Positions 32,096 through 41,398 of a stretch of DNA of 64,000 nt are shown here, one piece after another (the first letter of the stretch is position 1; each line of letters opens with the position of its first letter). The stretch lies in NCBI RefSeq assembly GCF_000803315.1, contig NZ_JRMH01000002.1, positions 496,001 to 560,000 on the forward strand, given 5' to 3'. The notes below the pieces were generated by a model, which worked only from the letters and a program-made list of their open reading frames with translations, was not told the origin of the DNA and searched no databases. Origin of the DNA: Pectobacterium actinidiae (GTDB lineage Bacteria > Pseudomonadota > Gammaproteobacteria > Enterobacterales > Enterobacteriaceae). Both the position numbers and the translations under genes were made by a program.

Positions 32096-32316
32096 TCGGG
32101 TTGATACGCGGTTATCAACTCGTTATTAGCCCGTTGCTCGGACCGCATTGTCGGTTCCGGCCAACGTGCTCGCAATACGGTATTGAAGCAATACGCAGGT
32201 TCGGCATGATAAAAGGCTGTTGGTTGACGCTTAAACGCGTATTAAAATGCCATCCTTTGAACCCTGGTGGTGATGATCCCGTACCGCCAAAAACCGACAA
32301 TAACAGAGAACATTAA
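32059..32316 (+). CDS. yidD: YidD, membrane protein insertion efficiency factor
   Basis: 85-residue membrane-associated protein that helps YidC insert proteins. Family markers are [20 protein letters not shown] and [12 protein letters not shown]. It begins inside the end of rnpA, the known overlap in enterobacteria, and ends two bases before yidC. Confidence 0.95.
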   Translation: MASALSFGSRLLIGLIRGYQLVISPLLGPHCRFRPTCSQYGIEAIRRFGMIKGCWLTLKRVLKCHPLNPGGDDPVPPKTDNNREH

Positions 32317-32318
32317 CG

Positions 32319-33953
32319 ATGGATTCGCAACGCAATCTTCTTCTCATCGCTCTGCTATTCGTAACCTTTATGCTTTGGCAGGCTTGGGAGACGGATAAAA
32401 ATCCGCCAGCAACCACGCAGGCCATACAGCAGGCGACGAACGCAGTGACCGGTGATGCAACCAACCAGGGCGTACCAGCCAGCGGTCAAGGCAAACTGAT
32501 CACAGTGAAAACTGATGTGCTGTCGCTGACAATCAACACGCGTGGCGGCGACATCGAGCAAGCGCATCTGCTGGCTTACCCGGATACATTGGGTTCAGAT
32601 AAACCTTTTCACCTGCTGGAAACTACATCCGAGTTTGTCTATCAGGCTCAGAGCGGTTTGACCGGCAAAAACGGCCCAGACAACCCGGCTAACGGCTCGC
32701 GTCCACTGTTTACCACCACGCAAGATAGCTTCGAGCTGGCGGAAGGTCAGAGCGAACTGCGTATCCCGATGACCTACACCGCGGCTGACGGTGTGACCTA
32801 CACCAAAACGTTTGTTCTGAAACGTGGCGACTATGCACTGAACGTTGACTATAGCGTCAACAACACCAGCGCTCAGCCTCTGGAACTCACGTTGTTCGGT
32901 CAGTTAAAGCAATCTATCGAATTACCTAAGCACCGCGATACCGGCAGCAGCAATTTTGCGCTGCACACTTATCGTGGCGCGGCGTTCTCTTCCAGTGAAG
33001 ACAAGTACAAAAAGTACAGCTTCAGCGACATGGACGAAAACCTGAACATCACCACCAACGGCGGCTGGGTGGCGATGCTGCAACAGTACTTCGCAACCGC
33101 GTGGATTCCGACGACAGCAGGTGCTAACACCTTCTATACCAGCAAGCTGGGTAACGGTCAGGCCGCGATTGGTTTCAAATCTGCTCCGGTTGTGGTTGCC
33201 GCAGGTAGCCAACAGGATCTGAAAACCACCCTGTGGGTCGGCCCGGAAATTCAGGACAAGATGGCTGCTGTCGCACCGCATCTGGATCTGACCGTAGATT
33301 ACGGCTGGCTGTGGTTCATTTCTCAGCCACTGTTTAAGCTGCTGAAATTCCTGCATAGCTTCATCGGCAACTGGGGCTTCTCCATCATTGCCATTACCTT
33401 TATCGTGCGCGGTATCATGTATCCGCTGACGAAAGCGCAATACACCTCAATGGCGAAAATGCGCTTACTGCAACCTAAATTGCAGGCTATGCGCGAGCGT
33501 ATTGGTGATGACAAACAGCGCATGAGTCAGGAAATGATGGCGCTGTACAAGTCAGAGAAAGTGAACCCGCTGGGCGGCTGCTTCCCGCTGCTGATTCAGA
33601 TGCCAATCTTCCTGGCGCTGTATTACATGCTGATGGGCTCCGTTGAACTGCGTCACGCGCCGTTCGCGCTGTGGATTCATGATCTGTCCGCACAAGACCC
33701 GTACTACATTCTGCCGATCCTGATGGGCGTGACGATGTTCTTCATCCAGAAGATGTCACCAACCACCGTGACCGACCCAATGCAGCAGAAGATCATGACC
33801 TACATGCCGGTCATCTTTACGGTCTTCTTCCTGTGGTTCCCGTCAGGTCTGGTGATGTACTACATCGTCAGCAACCTGGTTACCATTCTCCAGCAGCAGT
33901 TGATCTACCGCGGTCTGGAAAAACGTGGCTTGCATAGCCGCGAGAAAAAATAA
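32319..33953 (+). CDS. yidC: YidC, membrane protein insertase
   Basis: 544-residue inner-membrane insertase. An N-terminal signal-anchor ([14 protein letters not shown]) leads into a large periplasmic beta domain. The conserved C-terminal core begins near [16 protein letters not shown] and includes the hydrophilic-groove Arg in that stretch. Basic residues end the chain (RGLHSREKK). It works alone or with SecYEG. Confidence 0.98.
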   Translation: MDSQRNLLLIALLFVTFMLWQAWETDKNPPATTQAIQQATNAVTGDATNQGVPASGQGKLITVKTDVLSLTINTRGGDIEQAHLLAYPDTLGSDKPFHLLETTSEFVYQAQSGLTGKNGPDNPANGSRPLFTTTQDSFELAEGQSELRIPMTYTAADGVTYTKTFVLKRGDYALNVDYSVNNTSAQPLELTLFGQLKQSIELPKHRDTGSSNFALHTYRGAAFSSSEDKYKKYSFSDMDENLNITTNGGWVAMLQQYFATAWIPTTAGANTFYTSKLGNGQAAIGFKSAPVVVAAGSQQDLKTTLWVGPEIQDKMAAVAPHLDLTVDYGWLWFISQPLFKLLKFLHSFIGNWGFSIIAITFIVRGIMYPLTKAQYTSMAKMRLLQPKLQAMRERIGDDKQRMSQEMMALYKSEKVNPLGGCFPLLIQMPIFLALYYMLMGSVELRHAPFALWIHDLSAQDPYYILPILMGVTMFFIQKMSPTTVTDPMQQKIMTYMPVIFTVFFLWFPSGLVMYYIVSNLVTILQQQLIYRGLEKRGLHSREKK

Positions 33954-33983
33954 TCTGGTTGATGGCTAACCGATAGAAAGCGT

Positions 33984-34011
33984 AAGGCGGTCATTGACCG
34001 CCTTATTTTTT
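33984..34011 (+). terminator. Rho-independent terminator after yidC
   Basis: AAGGCGGTCA pairs with TGACCGCCTT and is followed by TATTTTTTT on the plus strand. Confidence 0.9.
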
Positions 34012-34082
34012 TAATGGCTGTTTTATCAGCCAACGATACGTAAAATAGCCTGCCAGACAGGCCTCAATGCAGAGAGAACATC

Positions 34083-35447
34083 ATGAGTAATACCGACACC
34101 ATCGTCGCCCAAGCCACGCCACCGGGACGCGGAGGCGTAGGTATTTTACGCATTTCAGGACAGGCGGCCGCCGAAGTCGCGCATGTCGTTCTGGGTAAAC
34201 TCCCAAAGCCTCGCCACGCCGATTATCTGCCGTTCCGTGATGCCAACGGCACCACGCTCGATCAAGGTATCGCCCTCTGGTTTCCCGGCCCGAACTCCTT
34301 TACCGGTGAAGACGTGCTGGAGCTTCAGGGTCACGGCGGTCCGGTTATTCTTGATTTGCTCCTGCAACGTATCCTGACGCTATCAAATGTGCGGATTGCA
34401 CGTCCCGGTGAATTCTCTGAACGCGCCTTTCTGAACGACAAACTCGATCTCGCGCAAGCAGAGGCCATCGCCGATCTGATTGATGCCAGCTCGGAACAGG
34501 CTGCTCGCTCAGCGCTGAACTCTCTGCAAGGCGTATTCTCCACCCGTATAAATCAGTTAGTGGAAGCACTTACTCACCTGCGAATCTACGTCGAGGCTGC
34601 TATCGACTTCCCAGACGAAGAGATCGACTTTCTCTCCGATGGCAAAATTGAAGCGCAGCTCAATAGCGTGATGGCCGATCTGGACGCCGTCAGAGCCGAA
34701 GCGCATCAGGGTAGCCTGCTGCGTGAAGGGATGAAGGTTGTGATTGCGGGTCGTCCTAATGCCGGTAAATCCAGCTTACTCAATGCGTTAGCCGGTCGCG
34801 AAGCCGCCATTGTGACGGATATCGCGGGAACGACACGCGACGTATTACGTGAGCACATCCATATCGACGGCATGCCGCTGCATATCATCGACACCGCCGG
34901 GCTGCGCGATGCCAGCGACGAAGTCGAGCGTATTGGTATTGAGCGCGCCTGGCAGGAGATCGAGCAGGCCGATCGCGTGCTGTTCATGGTAGACGGCACC
35001 ACCACGCAGGCGACTGAGCCTGAGCAAATCTGGCCTGAATTTATGGCGCGCCTGCCAAAAACGCTACCGATTACCGTAGTACGCAACAAGGCTGACGTGA
35101 CTGGCGAAACGCTCGGCATCGAAGATGTGAATACTCACTCACTTATTCGACTGTCCGCCCGTACAGGTGAAGGTATCGATACTCTACGCGACCATCTCAA
35201 GCAAAGCATGGGATTCACCAGCAATACCGAAGGCGGTTTTCTGGCTCGACGTCGCCACCTGCAAGCATTGGAACTGGCAGCACAACATCTGATTCAGGGT
35301 AAAGAACAGCTGGTCAGCGCCTATGCGGGGGAACTACTGGCGGAAGAACTGCGACTGGCACAGCAAGCTTTGAGTGAAATCACGGGGGAATTCACCTCTG
35401 ACGACCTGCTGGGGCGTATTTTTTCGAGTTTTTGTATTGGGAAGTGA
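34083..35447 (+). CDS. mnmE: MnmE, tRNA modification GTPase
   Basis: 454-residue GTPase that, with MnmG, makes the cmnm5 modification at wobble uridine of several tRNAs. G-domain motifs are [20 protein letters not shown] and DTAGL, with NKAD for guanine. The C-terminal FCIGK carries the Cys needed for the reaction. The last bases, TTTTGTATTGGGAAGTGA, correspond to the attachment site used by trmE-integrating islands; here the stop is TGA, not the usual TAA. Confidence 0.97.
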   Translation: MSNTDTIVAQATPPGRGGVGILRISGQAAAEVAHVVLGKLPKPRHADYLPFRDANGTTLDQGIALWFPGPNSFTGEDVLELQGHGGPVILDLLLQRILTLSNVRIARPGEFSERAFLNDKLDLAQAEAIADLIDASSEQAARSALNSLQGVFSTRINQLVEALTHLRIYVEAAIDFPDEEIDFLSDGKIEAQLNSVMADLDAVRAEAHQGSLLREGMKVVIAGRPNAGKSSLLNALAGREAAIVTDIAGTTRDVLREHIHIDGMPLHIIDTAGLRDASDEVERIGIERAWQEIEQADRVLFMVDGTTTQATEPEQIWPEFMARLPKTLPITVVRNKADVTGETLGIEDVNTHSLIRLSARTGEGIDTLRDHLKQSMGFTSNTEGGFLARRRHLQALELAAQHLIQGKEQLVSAYAGELLAEELRLAQQALSEITGEFTSDDLLGRIFSSFCIGK

Positions 35448-35481
35448 CGCTGAGTTCGTAAGCGTCCATTCACTTCCGCTG

Positions 35482-35515
35482 ATCTCGCATAGCTGATTGT
35501 TATGCGAGATTTTTT
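35482..35515 (+). terminator. Rho-independent terminator after mnmE
   Basis: ATCTCGCATA pairs with TATGCGAGAT and is followed by TTTTT, 35 bases past the mnmE stop. Confidence 0.88.
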
Positions 35516-35657
35516 GTTCCATTGACAGCAATGAGCTCCTACTGAGAACCAGAGATTTTTGTGTCCACGTGACATGGGTAAGATCGAGTATGAGAATGCT
35601 ATTCAAGATAAACAACCTGGCCATCCATATCCTGGAACACTCGCGTTGATGTAGCGG

Positions 35658-36683
35658 CTATTTGTCTTTTTTGAGAATGGCCTTGAGTGCTGCAATATTG
35701 GCCCGTGCGCCTTCGGCTTCTTTTAAACGACGGCGCTGTGCTGCAAAGCGATCAAACGCCAATTTCGCTTTGTCATCTGCCTCTTTTTTGGAGATTTTCC
35801 CTGCTCCATTTAAAACGTCCCGATCATTAAAACTTAAGAACTGGTCAAGTTTATCGTTCCAGTCCTGTAAGAACACCTGCTTGCGACGTAAGGCTTGGTC
35901 TTCAGCAAAATCGAGCCACATATTGACGATGCGGTTGAGCTCTTTGATTTCATCTTCACGCAGATAGTTCTTGGCAACAGTGACGTCGGTTTTGCGGACT
36001 TCATCGCCTTTATAGCTGGTCAGGCCCATATCCGGTTTGCTGGCATCTACACGGCTGGCGATAAGCTCAGCCGCGGTCATATGCGTACAGGCATAATGCA
36101 GCTTATTCTGGATAGTTTGAAAGAAGCGGTTGGTTTCTTGGTTGGATGGCTCGTAATCGGCAGCCATGGTAAAGATTTCTTTGACTCTCAGATAAACGCG
36201 ACGCTCACTGGCGCGGATATCGCGGATCCGCTCCAGCAAGTCATCAAAATAATCTGGCACCGCAGAATGACCAACGGGCGGATTTTTCAGGCGCTCGTCA
36301 TCCATAACGAATCCTTTAATCAGGTACTCTTGTAAGGTTTGCGTTGCCCACTGGCGGAACTGAGTACCGCGGCTTGAACGGACGCGATACCCCACCGCTA
36401 ATACCAATGGCAGGCTAAAGTATTGGACATTGTATGATTTCCCATCTGTCGCAGTTGTTCGGTATAACCGAACAACTGAATTTTCGTCCAATTCACCTTC
36501 AGCAAAAATATTTTTTATATGTTCGCTAATGGTCGCTTTCGCTTTTCCATATAACTCACCGATCATGGCCTGAGAAAGCCATAACGTATCGGACTCAAAG
36601 CGACACTCAACACGGGTTTGCCCATCAGCACTGGTGAAAAGAACAAACTCACCTTGAGGGGCTAGTGGGATGTTATCTGTCAT
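35658..36683 (-). CDS. RhuM-family protein at the end of the restriction operon
   Basis: 341-residue protein of the RhuM virulence family. The N-terminal region LWLSQAMIGELYGKAKATISEHIKN looks like a KilA/Bro-type DNA-binding or phage-derived domain. The middle shows YRVRSSRGTQFRQWATQTL, the family signature. The C-terminal third is charged and helical. RhuM genes are often found in genomic islands and next to restriction systems; their biochemical role is not established. It closes the hsd operon here. Confidence 0.82.
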   Translation of the reverse strand: MTDNIPLAPQGEFVLFTSADGQTRVECRFESDTLWLSQAMIGELYGKAKATISEHIKNIFAEGELDENSVVRLYRTTATDGKSYNVQYFSLPLVLAVGYRVRSSRGTQFRQWATQTLQEYLIKGFVMDDERLKNPPVGHSAVPDYFDDLLERIRDIRASERRVYLRVKEIFTMAADYEPSNQETNRFFQTIQNKLHYACTHMTAAELIASRVDASKPDMGLTSYKGDEVRKTDVTVAKNYLREDEIKELNRIVNMWLDFAEDQALRRKQVFLQDWNDKLDQFLSFNDRDVLNGAGKISKKEADDKAKLAFDRFAAQRRRLKEAEGARANIAALKAILKKDK

Positions 36684-36693
36684 TCAATTAACC

Positions 36694-36825
36694 TTATTGC
36701 GTTTGCCATTTTTGCCCCATAGCTGTTACAGAGCCAATCATGCCTTGTTGCTTAGTGAACACCGCATCGCCATTAAACTGAACACCACTCAATACGAGGT
36801 GTTGCTCCGCTTTTTGGTCTGTCAT
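36694..36825 (-). CDS. Possible 43-residue protein between hsdR and rhuM
   Basis: An open frame of 43 codons reads from an ATG at 36825 to TAA, filling most of the gap between hsdR and rhuM. Motifs include HLVLSGVQFNGDAVF and MIGSVTAMGQKW. The ribosome site is weak. I do not recognise a family; position and reading frame alone support it. Confidence 0.4.
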   Translation of the reverse strand: MTDQKAEQHLVLSGVQFNGDAVFTKQQGMIGSVTAMGQKWQTQ

Positions 36826-36845
36826 TCAAAGACTCTGTTAAATCT

Positions 36846-39800
36846 TTAGCCATGTTGGTTATTCAGTGGATCAGCCGCACTCTGCTTCATCATGTCAAAA
36901 ATCAGCTCAACATAACTCGCCATAACTTGTTGGTCTTTGAGCAGCGTTCGAGCGATATCACCTTCTTTCAGCAGAGCCTGCACAACCGCTTGCTTCACGG
37001 CTTGCGGTAAGTCACCTTTGAGGGCTATCGACTTCTCATGCTTTTCCACCTGCTCAACCACAATTGGATTTTGGGTAACACGCGTAATGGTGCCATTAGC
37101 GAAGTTACGACGACCAGGTTCGTCACCGATATCGCCAAACAATTCATTGAGGCGGCGAATAATATCGGCAAGAAATGCCTGTTCACGATCTGTTGGGTCG
37201 TTGTAATTGGGCCGAATAGGTTCAAGTGCCTGACTAACCGCTTCAGGCAACGGATCTTTGCTGTACTTGATTTTGAACTTCTCTAACACCAGTGCGCTGA
37301 GATCAATGTTTTCTGGTGTCACGCCTTTCAATCGACGTGAAAGCAAATGGGCAAACGCGGCAAAGTTTTCCAGTTCTGGATCGCCAAACTCAATCAACTG
37401 CGCCATGTAGCTGTAATGCTTCACAAATCGAGCTAAATCCGACTTAAAACGCATCAGTGCTTCGCGCTGCTTAGTGAACTCGCTTCGCTGTGATTCTGCA
37501 TAATTCGCCGCTTTTTCATCACCAGCCAAGTGTGCTTTGTTGTACTGCTGATCCCAGTGATTTGCGGCATCAACCAGCTCTTTTAGCTTAACGTTAAATA
37601 TATCGGTAGGGCGTTGCGTTGCGGCAAGTAGCTTCTTGTGGGCGTGTGACTTTTTGTCTGGTGCTTGTCCGAGAATCGACTTACCCCGCGCTTGCTTAAA
37701 TAGCTCTAAATCATGGCTGTTATAGATGCCTTGCTCATCAAGAATTTCTTTGATGTCATAGATGACGTTCACATCTTGCACTTCGTTGAGCTGCGCACCT
37801 TTGTCGTACTTTTTAAACGCGTCGAGAATGGTTTGTGGATCATTTGCAAAATCAATCACGTAGGTTGTGTCTTTGCCTGGGTACGTGCGGTTTAGGCGAG
37901 ACAGCGTTTGTACCGCGTCCACATCTGATATTTTCTTATCCAAATACATCGCAACCAGTTTTGGTTGGTTAAAGCCCGTTTGGAATTTGTTAGCGACCAA
38001 CATGACGCGATATTCGGTTTTCTCAAACTCATGGCGCAGGTCAGCCCCGTGCGTGTCTGGGTTTAAGTTGTATTCGGTGTACTCTTTATCGAAATCAATG
38101 CCTAGCAGGTCTTGGCTGTCTTCATCACCCAAATCTTTACCGGGTACTTTGCCCGAGAAGGCAACCAAGGCTTGAATACCCTCGATACCACGCTTTTTAA
38201 TGTACTTATCAAAGGCGAGCTTGTATTTCACCGCCTGCGGTCTGCCTGATGTGACCACCATAGCTTTAGCTTCACCTTCCAGCAGGTGGGCGATATTGGC
38301 TTTGAAGTGTTCAATAATGAATTCAACTTTTTGGCTGACCGTGGTTGGATGCAGTGACATCCAACGCGCCAGTGCGCGACGGGCTTGCTTGCTGTCTACC
38401 CGCTTCTCATCCAGATTATTCTCACCAATTTTGTAGGCCGTATCGTAGTGGGTGTAATTCTCCAGTACATCGAGAATAAAGCCCTCATCAATCGCCTGAC
38501 GCTGAGAATAAAGGACAAAGGAATCTGGAAGATTATCATCTGACACTGGCTGACTAGGATCTTTCGGGCGACCAAACAACATCTTGGTACTGTGCTTTGG
38601 TGTAGCTGTGAAAGCAAAGTGTGAGACGTTCTTGGGCATGGCACGGGCTTCTTGCACCTTAGTTAGGAGCTCCTCAATACTCATTTGCTCCAACTCTTGA
38701 GGGCTAAGGTTTAGCGTAAGCGCAGCGCGTAAACCTTTGGCGGTAGAGCCAGTTTGTGAGGTGTGCGCCTCATCAATGATCACCGCGAAGTTACTTTGCG
38801 CCAAAGATTGATTGGTCAGAATCGCCTCTAACGCATACGGGAAGGTTTGAATCGTCACCACAATGATCGGCGTACCTGTTAGCAGCGCTTCAGTGAGCTG
38901 CTTTGATTTCGACTCGCTGCTCTTTTCACGGTCAATTGCCTTGATCACCCCATATTGATGATCGAGCTGCTGCACGGCATCTTGCAACTGCGCATCAAGC
39001 ACGGTGCGGTCGGTCACAATGATCACTGACTTGAAGATCGCTTTACCCTCTGGGCTACGCAAGCAAATCAAATCATGGGCAGTCCAGGCGATGGTAGAGG
39101 TTTTGCCTGAACCGGCACTGTGTTCACACAAATACTGCATGCCCGCGCCGTTCTGGCGGGCATCGTTAATCATCTTGTTGACTGCGGCTAACTGATGGTA
39201 ACGCGGGAAAATCTGCGTTTCTTTGCGCTCAACTTTGCCATTGCTGTCGGCAACGTCTTTGGTTTCGACATAGACAAAGCTGTAGAAAATACGCAGCCAG
39301 TTATCTTTTTGGGCGACCTCTTGCCAGAAATAGCTGACTGGGTATTCGCCATCTTTACCAGGCAAATTGATATGCACGGGTAAATCAGAGGTAGAGCCGT
39401 CATGACCTTTGTTAAAGGGCAGGAAATAGGTGTTTTCGCCCGCCAGTTTGGTCGCCATGGCAATTTCTGTGTCAGACATGGCAAAGTGCACGACTGCGCC
39501 GCGCTTAAAGGTTAACAGTGGTTCTTTGCGTTTGGTCTTGGGGTCGACGGGCAGACGATCCTCTTTGTATTGCGCAATAGCCGATTCAATCGACTGGGTG
39601 AAGTCGGTTTTCAACTCTGCGGTGGCGACGGGTAGGCCGTTGATAAAGAATACTAAGTCAATTTCCCACTCGCGGGTTGGGCAGTATTTCAGTTGGCGCA
39701 CCACGCGCAAAATATTGTGTTCATAACGAGCAATACGCTCTTCATTACGCGCATCTTCGGGTTTGCGTTGGCCCATGGCAATAGTGCCGCAACCGGCAAT

Positions 39801-40091
39801 GGTAAAGCCTTTACGCAACACATTAATGGTGCCACCTGTTTTACTGCCTGCTTTGTGAGAAGAGAGGGCTTTTTCCAAACGCTCCAACAGCACCTGCTTG
39901 GCATTCAAACCATGCAGTTTATTCAGCTTATGCCATGCATCGGGCTGGGTGGCTTGCACCCAGGTAATGACATCTTCCGGATAAATAGCGCGCTGCTGGT
40001 CATAATGGCTGGAATGGCCCTCTTTCCAACCATTGTTAACCAACTGCTCGGTAATATATTGTTCAAAATGCACTTCATGATGTGCTGCCAT
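36846..40091 (-). CDS. hsdR: HsdR, type I restriction endonuclease subunit R
   Basis: 1081-residue translocating restriction subunit. The nuclease site of the PD-(D/E)xK type lies in WEIDLVFF and ATAELK near residue 160. Walker A is HSAGSGKTSTIAW, the DEAH box is IIDEAHTSQ, and the helicase motif VI is QTLSRLNRTYPGKD. It pumps DNA using ATP and cuts at a distance when HsdS finds an unmethylated target. It overlaps hsdS by one base and looks intact. Confidence 0.93.
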   Translation of the reverse strand: MAAHHEVHFEQYITEQLVNNGWKEGHSSHYDQQRAIYPEDVITWVQATQPDAWHKLNKLHGLNAKQVLLERLEKALSSHKAGSKTGGTINVLRKGFTIAGCGTIAMGQRKPEDARNEERIARYEHNILRVVRQLKYCPTREWEIDLVFFINGLPVATAELKTDFTQSIESAIAQYKEDRLPVDPKTKRKEPLLTFKRGAVVHFAMSDTEIAMATKLAGENTYFLPFNKGHDGSTSDLPVHINLPGKDGEYPVSYFWQEVAQKDNWLRIFYSFVYVETKDVADSNGKVERKETQIFPRYHQLAAVNKMINDARQNGAGMQYLCEHSAGSGKTSTIAWTAHDLICLRSPEGKAIFKSVIIVTDRTVLDAQLQDAVQQLDHQYGVIKAIDREKSSESKSKQLTEALLTGTPIIVVTIQTFPYALEAILTNQSLAQSNFAVIIDEAHTSQTGSTAKGLRAALTLNLSPQELEQMSIEELLTKVQEARAMPKNVSHFAFTATPKHSTKMLFGRPKDPSQPVSDDNLPDSFVLYSQRQAIDEGFILDVLENYTHYDTAYKIGENNLDEKRVDSKQARRALARWMSLHPTTVSQKVEFIIEHFKANIAHLLEGEAKAMVVTSGRPQAVKYKLAFDKYIKKRGIEGIQALVAFSGKVPGKDLGDEDSQDLLGIDFDKEYTEYNLNPDTHGADLRHEFEKTEYRVMLVANKFQTGFNQPKLVAMYLDKKISDVDAVQTLSRLNRTYPGKDTTYVIDFANDPQTILDAFKKYDKGAQLNEVQDVNVIYDIKEILDEQGIYNSHDLELFKQARGKSILGQAPDKKSHAHKKLLAATQRPTDIFNVKLKELVDAANHWDQQYNKAHLAGDEKAANYAESQRSEFTKQREALMRFKSDLARFVKHYSYMAQLIEFGDPELENFAAFAHLLSRRLKGVTPENIDLSALVLEKFKIKYSKDPLPEAVSQALEPIRPNYNDPTDREQAFLADIIRRLNELFGDIGDEPGRRNFANGTITRVTQNPIVVEQVEKHEKSIALKGDLPQAVKQAVVQALLKEGDIARTLLKDQQVMASYVELIFDMMKQSAADPLNNQHG

Positions 40092-41398
40092 TACACCGCC
40101 TCCCTGACGTCGATTTTCCCTGTGACTGCTGCGCTGATCAGTGATGTTCGGTGTTCTTTGAGTAGTTCTATAGAACCTAAAACCTCAAGCACCAAACGAT
40201 CGATTTGACTGGTTTTATTCTTTAAACCTTGCACTATAGATTGTTGTTCCGGAAGCTCTGGAACAGGTATAGGCATGTTTAAAATGGTGCCTTGTCCGAT
40301 ATTTAACATAGAACTACTGGTGCCAGTAGCGTCAATTTCTATTTGTTCTCGTGCTTGATCAGAAGCTAGATAGTAGGCAAAAAATTCTGGGTCAGCTTTC
40401 TCTAGGTCTAATTTGATTCGATAAATTTTGTCGCATAGCAGCAGATTATTGTAATCACGATCAGGAACAGCAGCACTCCCTACCCACTCTTTAGCATTTG
40501 CTCTTGAAACGAGTAAATCACCTTTTTTGATGGTGTGCTCTTTTTTTGGCTCCAGTTCTTCTGGCAGTTTTTTGTTCTGTTCCGGATTAAAAATGCCACG
40601 ATTTACACAGCCAACTTTAACTACTCCCCAAGTTTGATCGTCCGGTACTGGTGTGCTTTCACATTGAGGGCTCCAGCCTTGTTCTATTCCAAGTACGTCA
40701 TATTTAATTTTTTTCACTACCCAATGATTCGGCACTTGCCCAATCCACTCGATGCCAGAATCCTGCATCTCCACATTGGGGTTAAGCCCTTTAGTCACCA
40801 CATGGCTAATCAGTGCTTTGCGTTTTTCTTTAAGCAGCTTGATAAAGTTCAGCTTTTCTTCGATCAGACTGTCGATTCGCTGGGTTTCACGATTGAGGAA
40901 TGTGGCTATGGCTTTTTGTTCCGAATCGCTTGGGATGTAAACAGCACAATCTGCGATATCCTTGAAAGAAATGGTTTGTCTGATCCCTGCGCCCAATGTT
41001 TTCATATGGCGCACATCAAACAGATAAAGCAACCATCTGAGGTAGGCTTTATCAACAACATCTAACGATTTGAGGACGATATAACCTGAGCTAACGATAA
41101 CGTCGATATCTGCCAACGCTGTTCGCAAACTCTTCAAGTCATAGTTCAGATTCAGAGGGTTGATGAGAAACTCTCCAGACAATACCTCTTGGTATGCAGC
41201 CTTTGTATCCTCGCTTAAACGTTCTGAATCTTTGAACACGACGTGCCCAAAACTAATAGAACCACAAGGCAGTTCTAGATTTTGTATCTTCGTTTTTTCG
41301 TTGAGTAGGTACTTGAATTTTTTCTTAGTCCAATGCTTAGGAACCTTGCCTAACCAACTAATATCACTTTGCTGATACTCCGTGTACGGATGCATCAT
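40091..41398 (-). CDS. hsdS: HsdS, type I specificity subunit
   Basis: 435-residue DNA-recognition subunit with two target-recognition domains separated by helical conserved regions. Two similar segments, DISWLGKVPKHW and GIEWIGQVPNHW, open the two halves. The central helix includes LIEEKLNFIKLLKEKRKALISHV, and a matching helix ends the chain. The two half-targets cannot be deduced from sequence. It overlaps hsdM by four bases (ATGA). Confidence 0.9.
   Translation of the reverse strand: MMHPYTEYQQSDISWLGKVPKHWTKKKFKYLLNEKTKIQNLELPCGSISFGHVVFKDSERLSEDTKAAYQEVLSGEFLINPLNLNYDLKSLRTALADIDVIVSSGYIVLKSLDVVDKAYLRWLLYLFDVRHMKTLGAGIRQTISFKDIADCAVYIPSDSEQKAIATFLNRETQRIDSLIEEKLNFIKLLKEKRKALISHVVTKGLNPNVEMQDSGIEWIGQVPNHWVVKKIKYDVLGIEQGWSPQCESTPVPDDQTWGVVKVGCVNRGIFNPEQNKKLPEELEPKKEHTIKKGDLLVSRANAKEWVGSAAVPDRDYNNLLLCDKIYRIKLDLEKADPEFFAYYLASDQAREQIEIDATGTSSSMLNIGQGTILNMPIPVPELPEQQSIVQGLKNKTSQIDRLVLEVLGSIELLKEHRTSLISAAVTGKIDVREAV

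Noticed and set aside
35516..35657. Left end of an integrated island with integrase remnants
   Set aside because: I find no integrase fragment and no repeat of the mnmE end on the far side.
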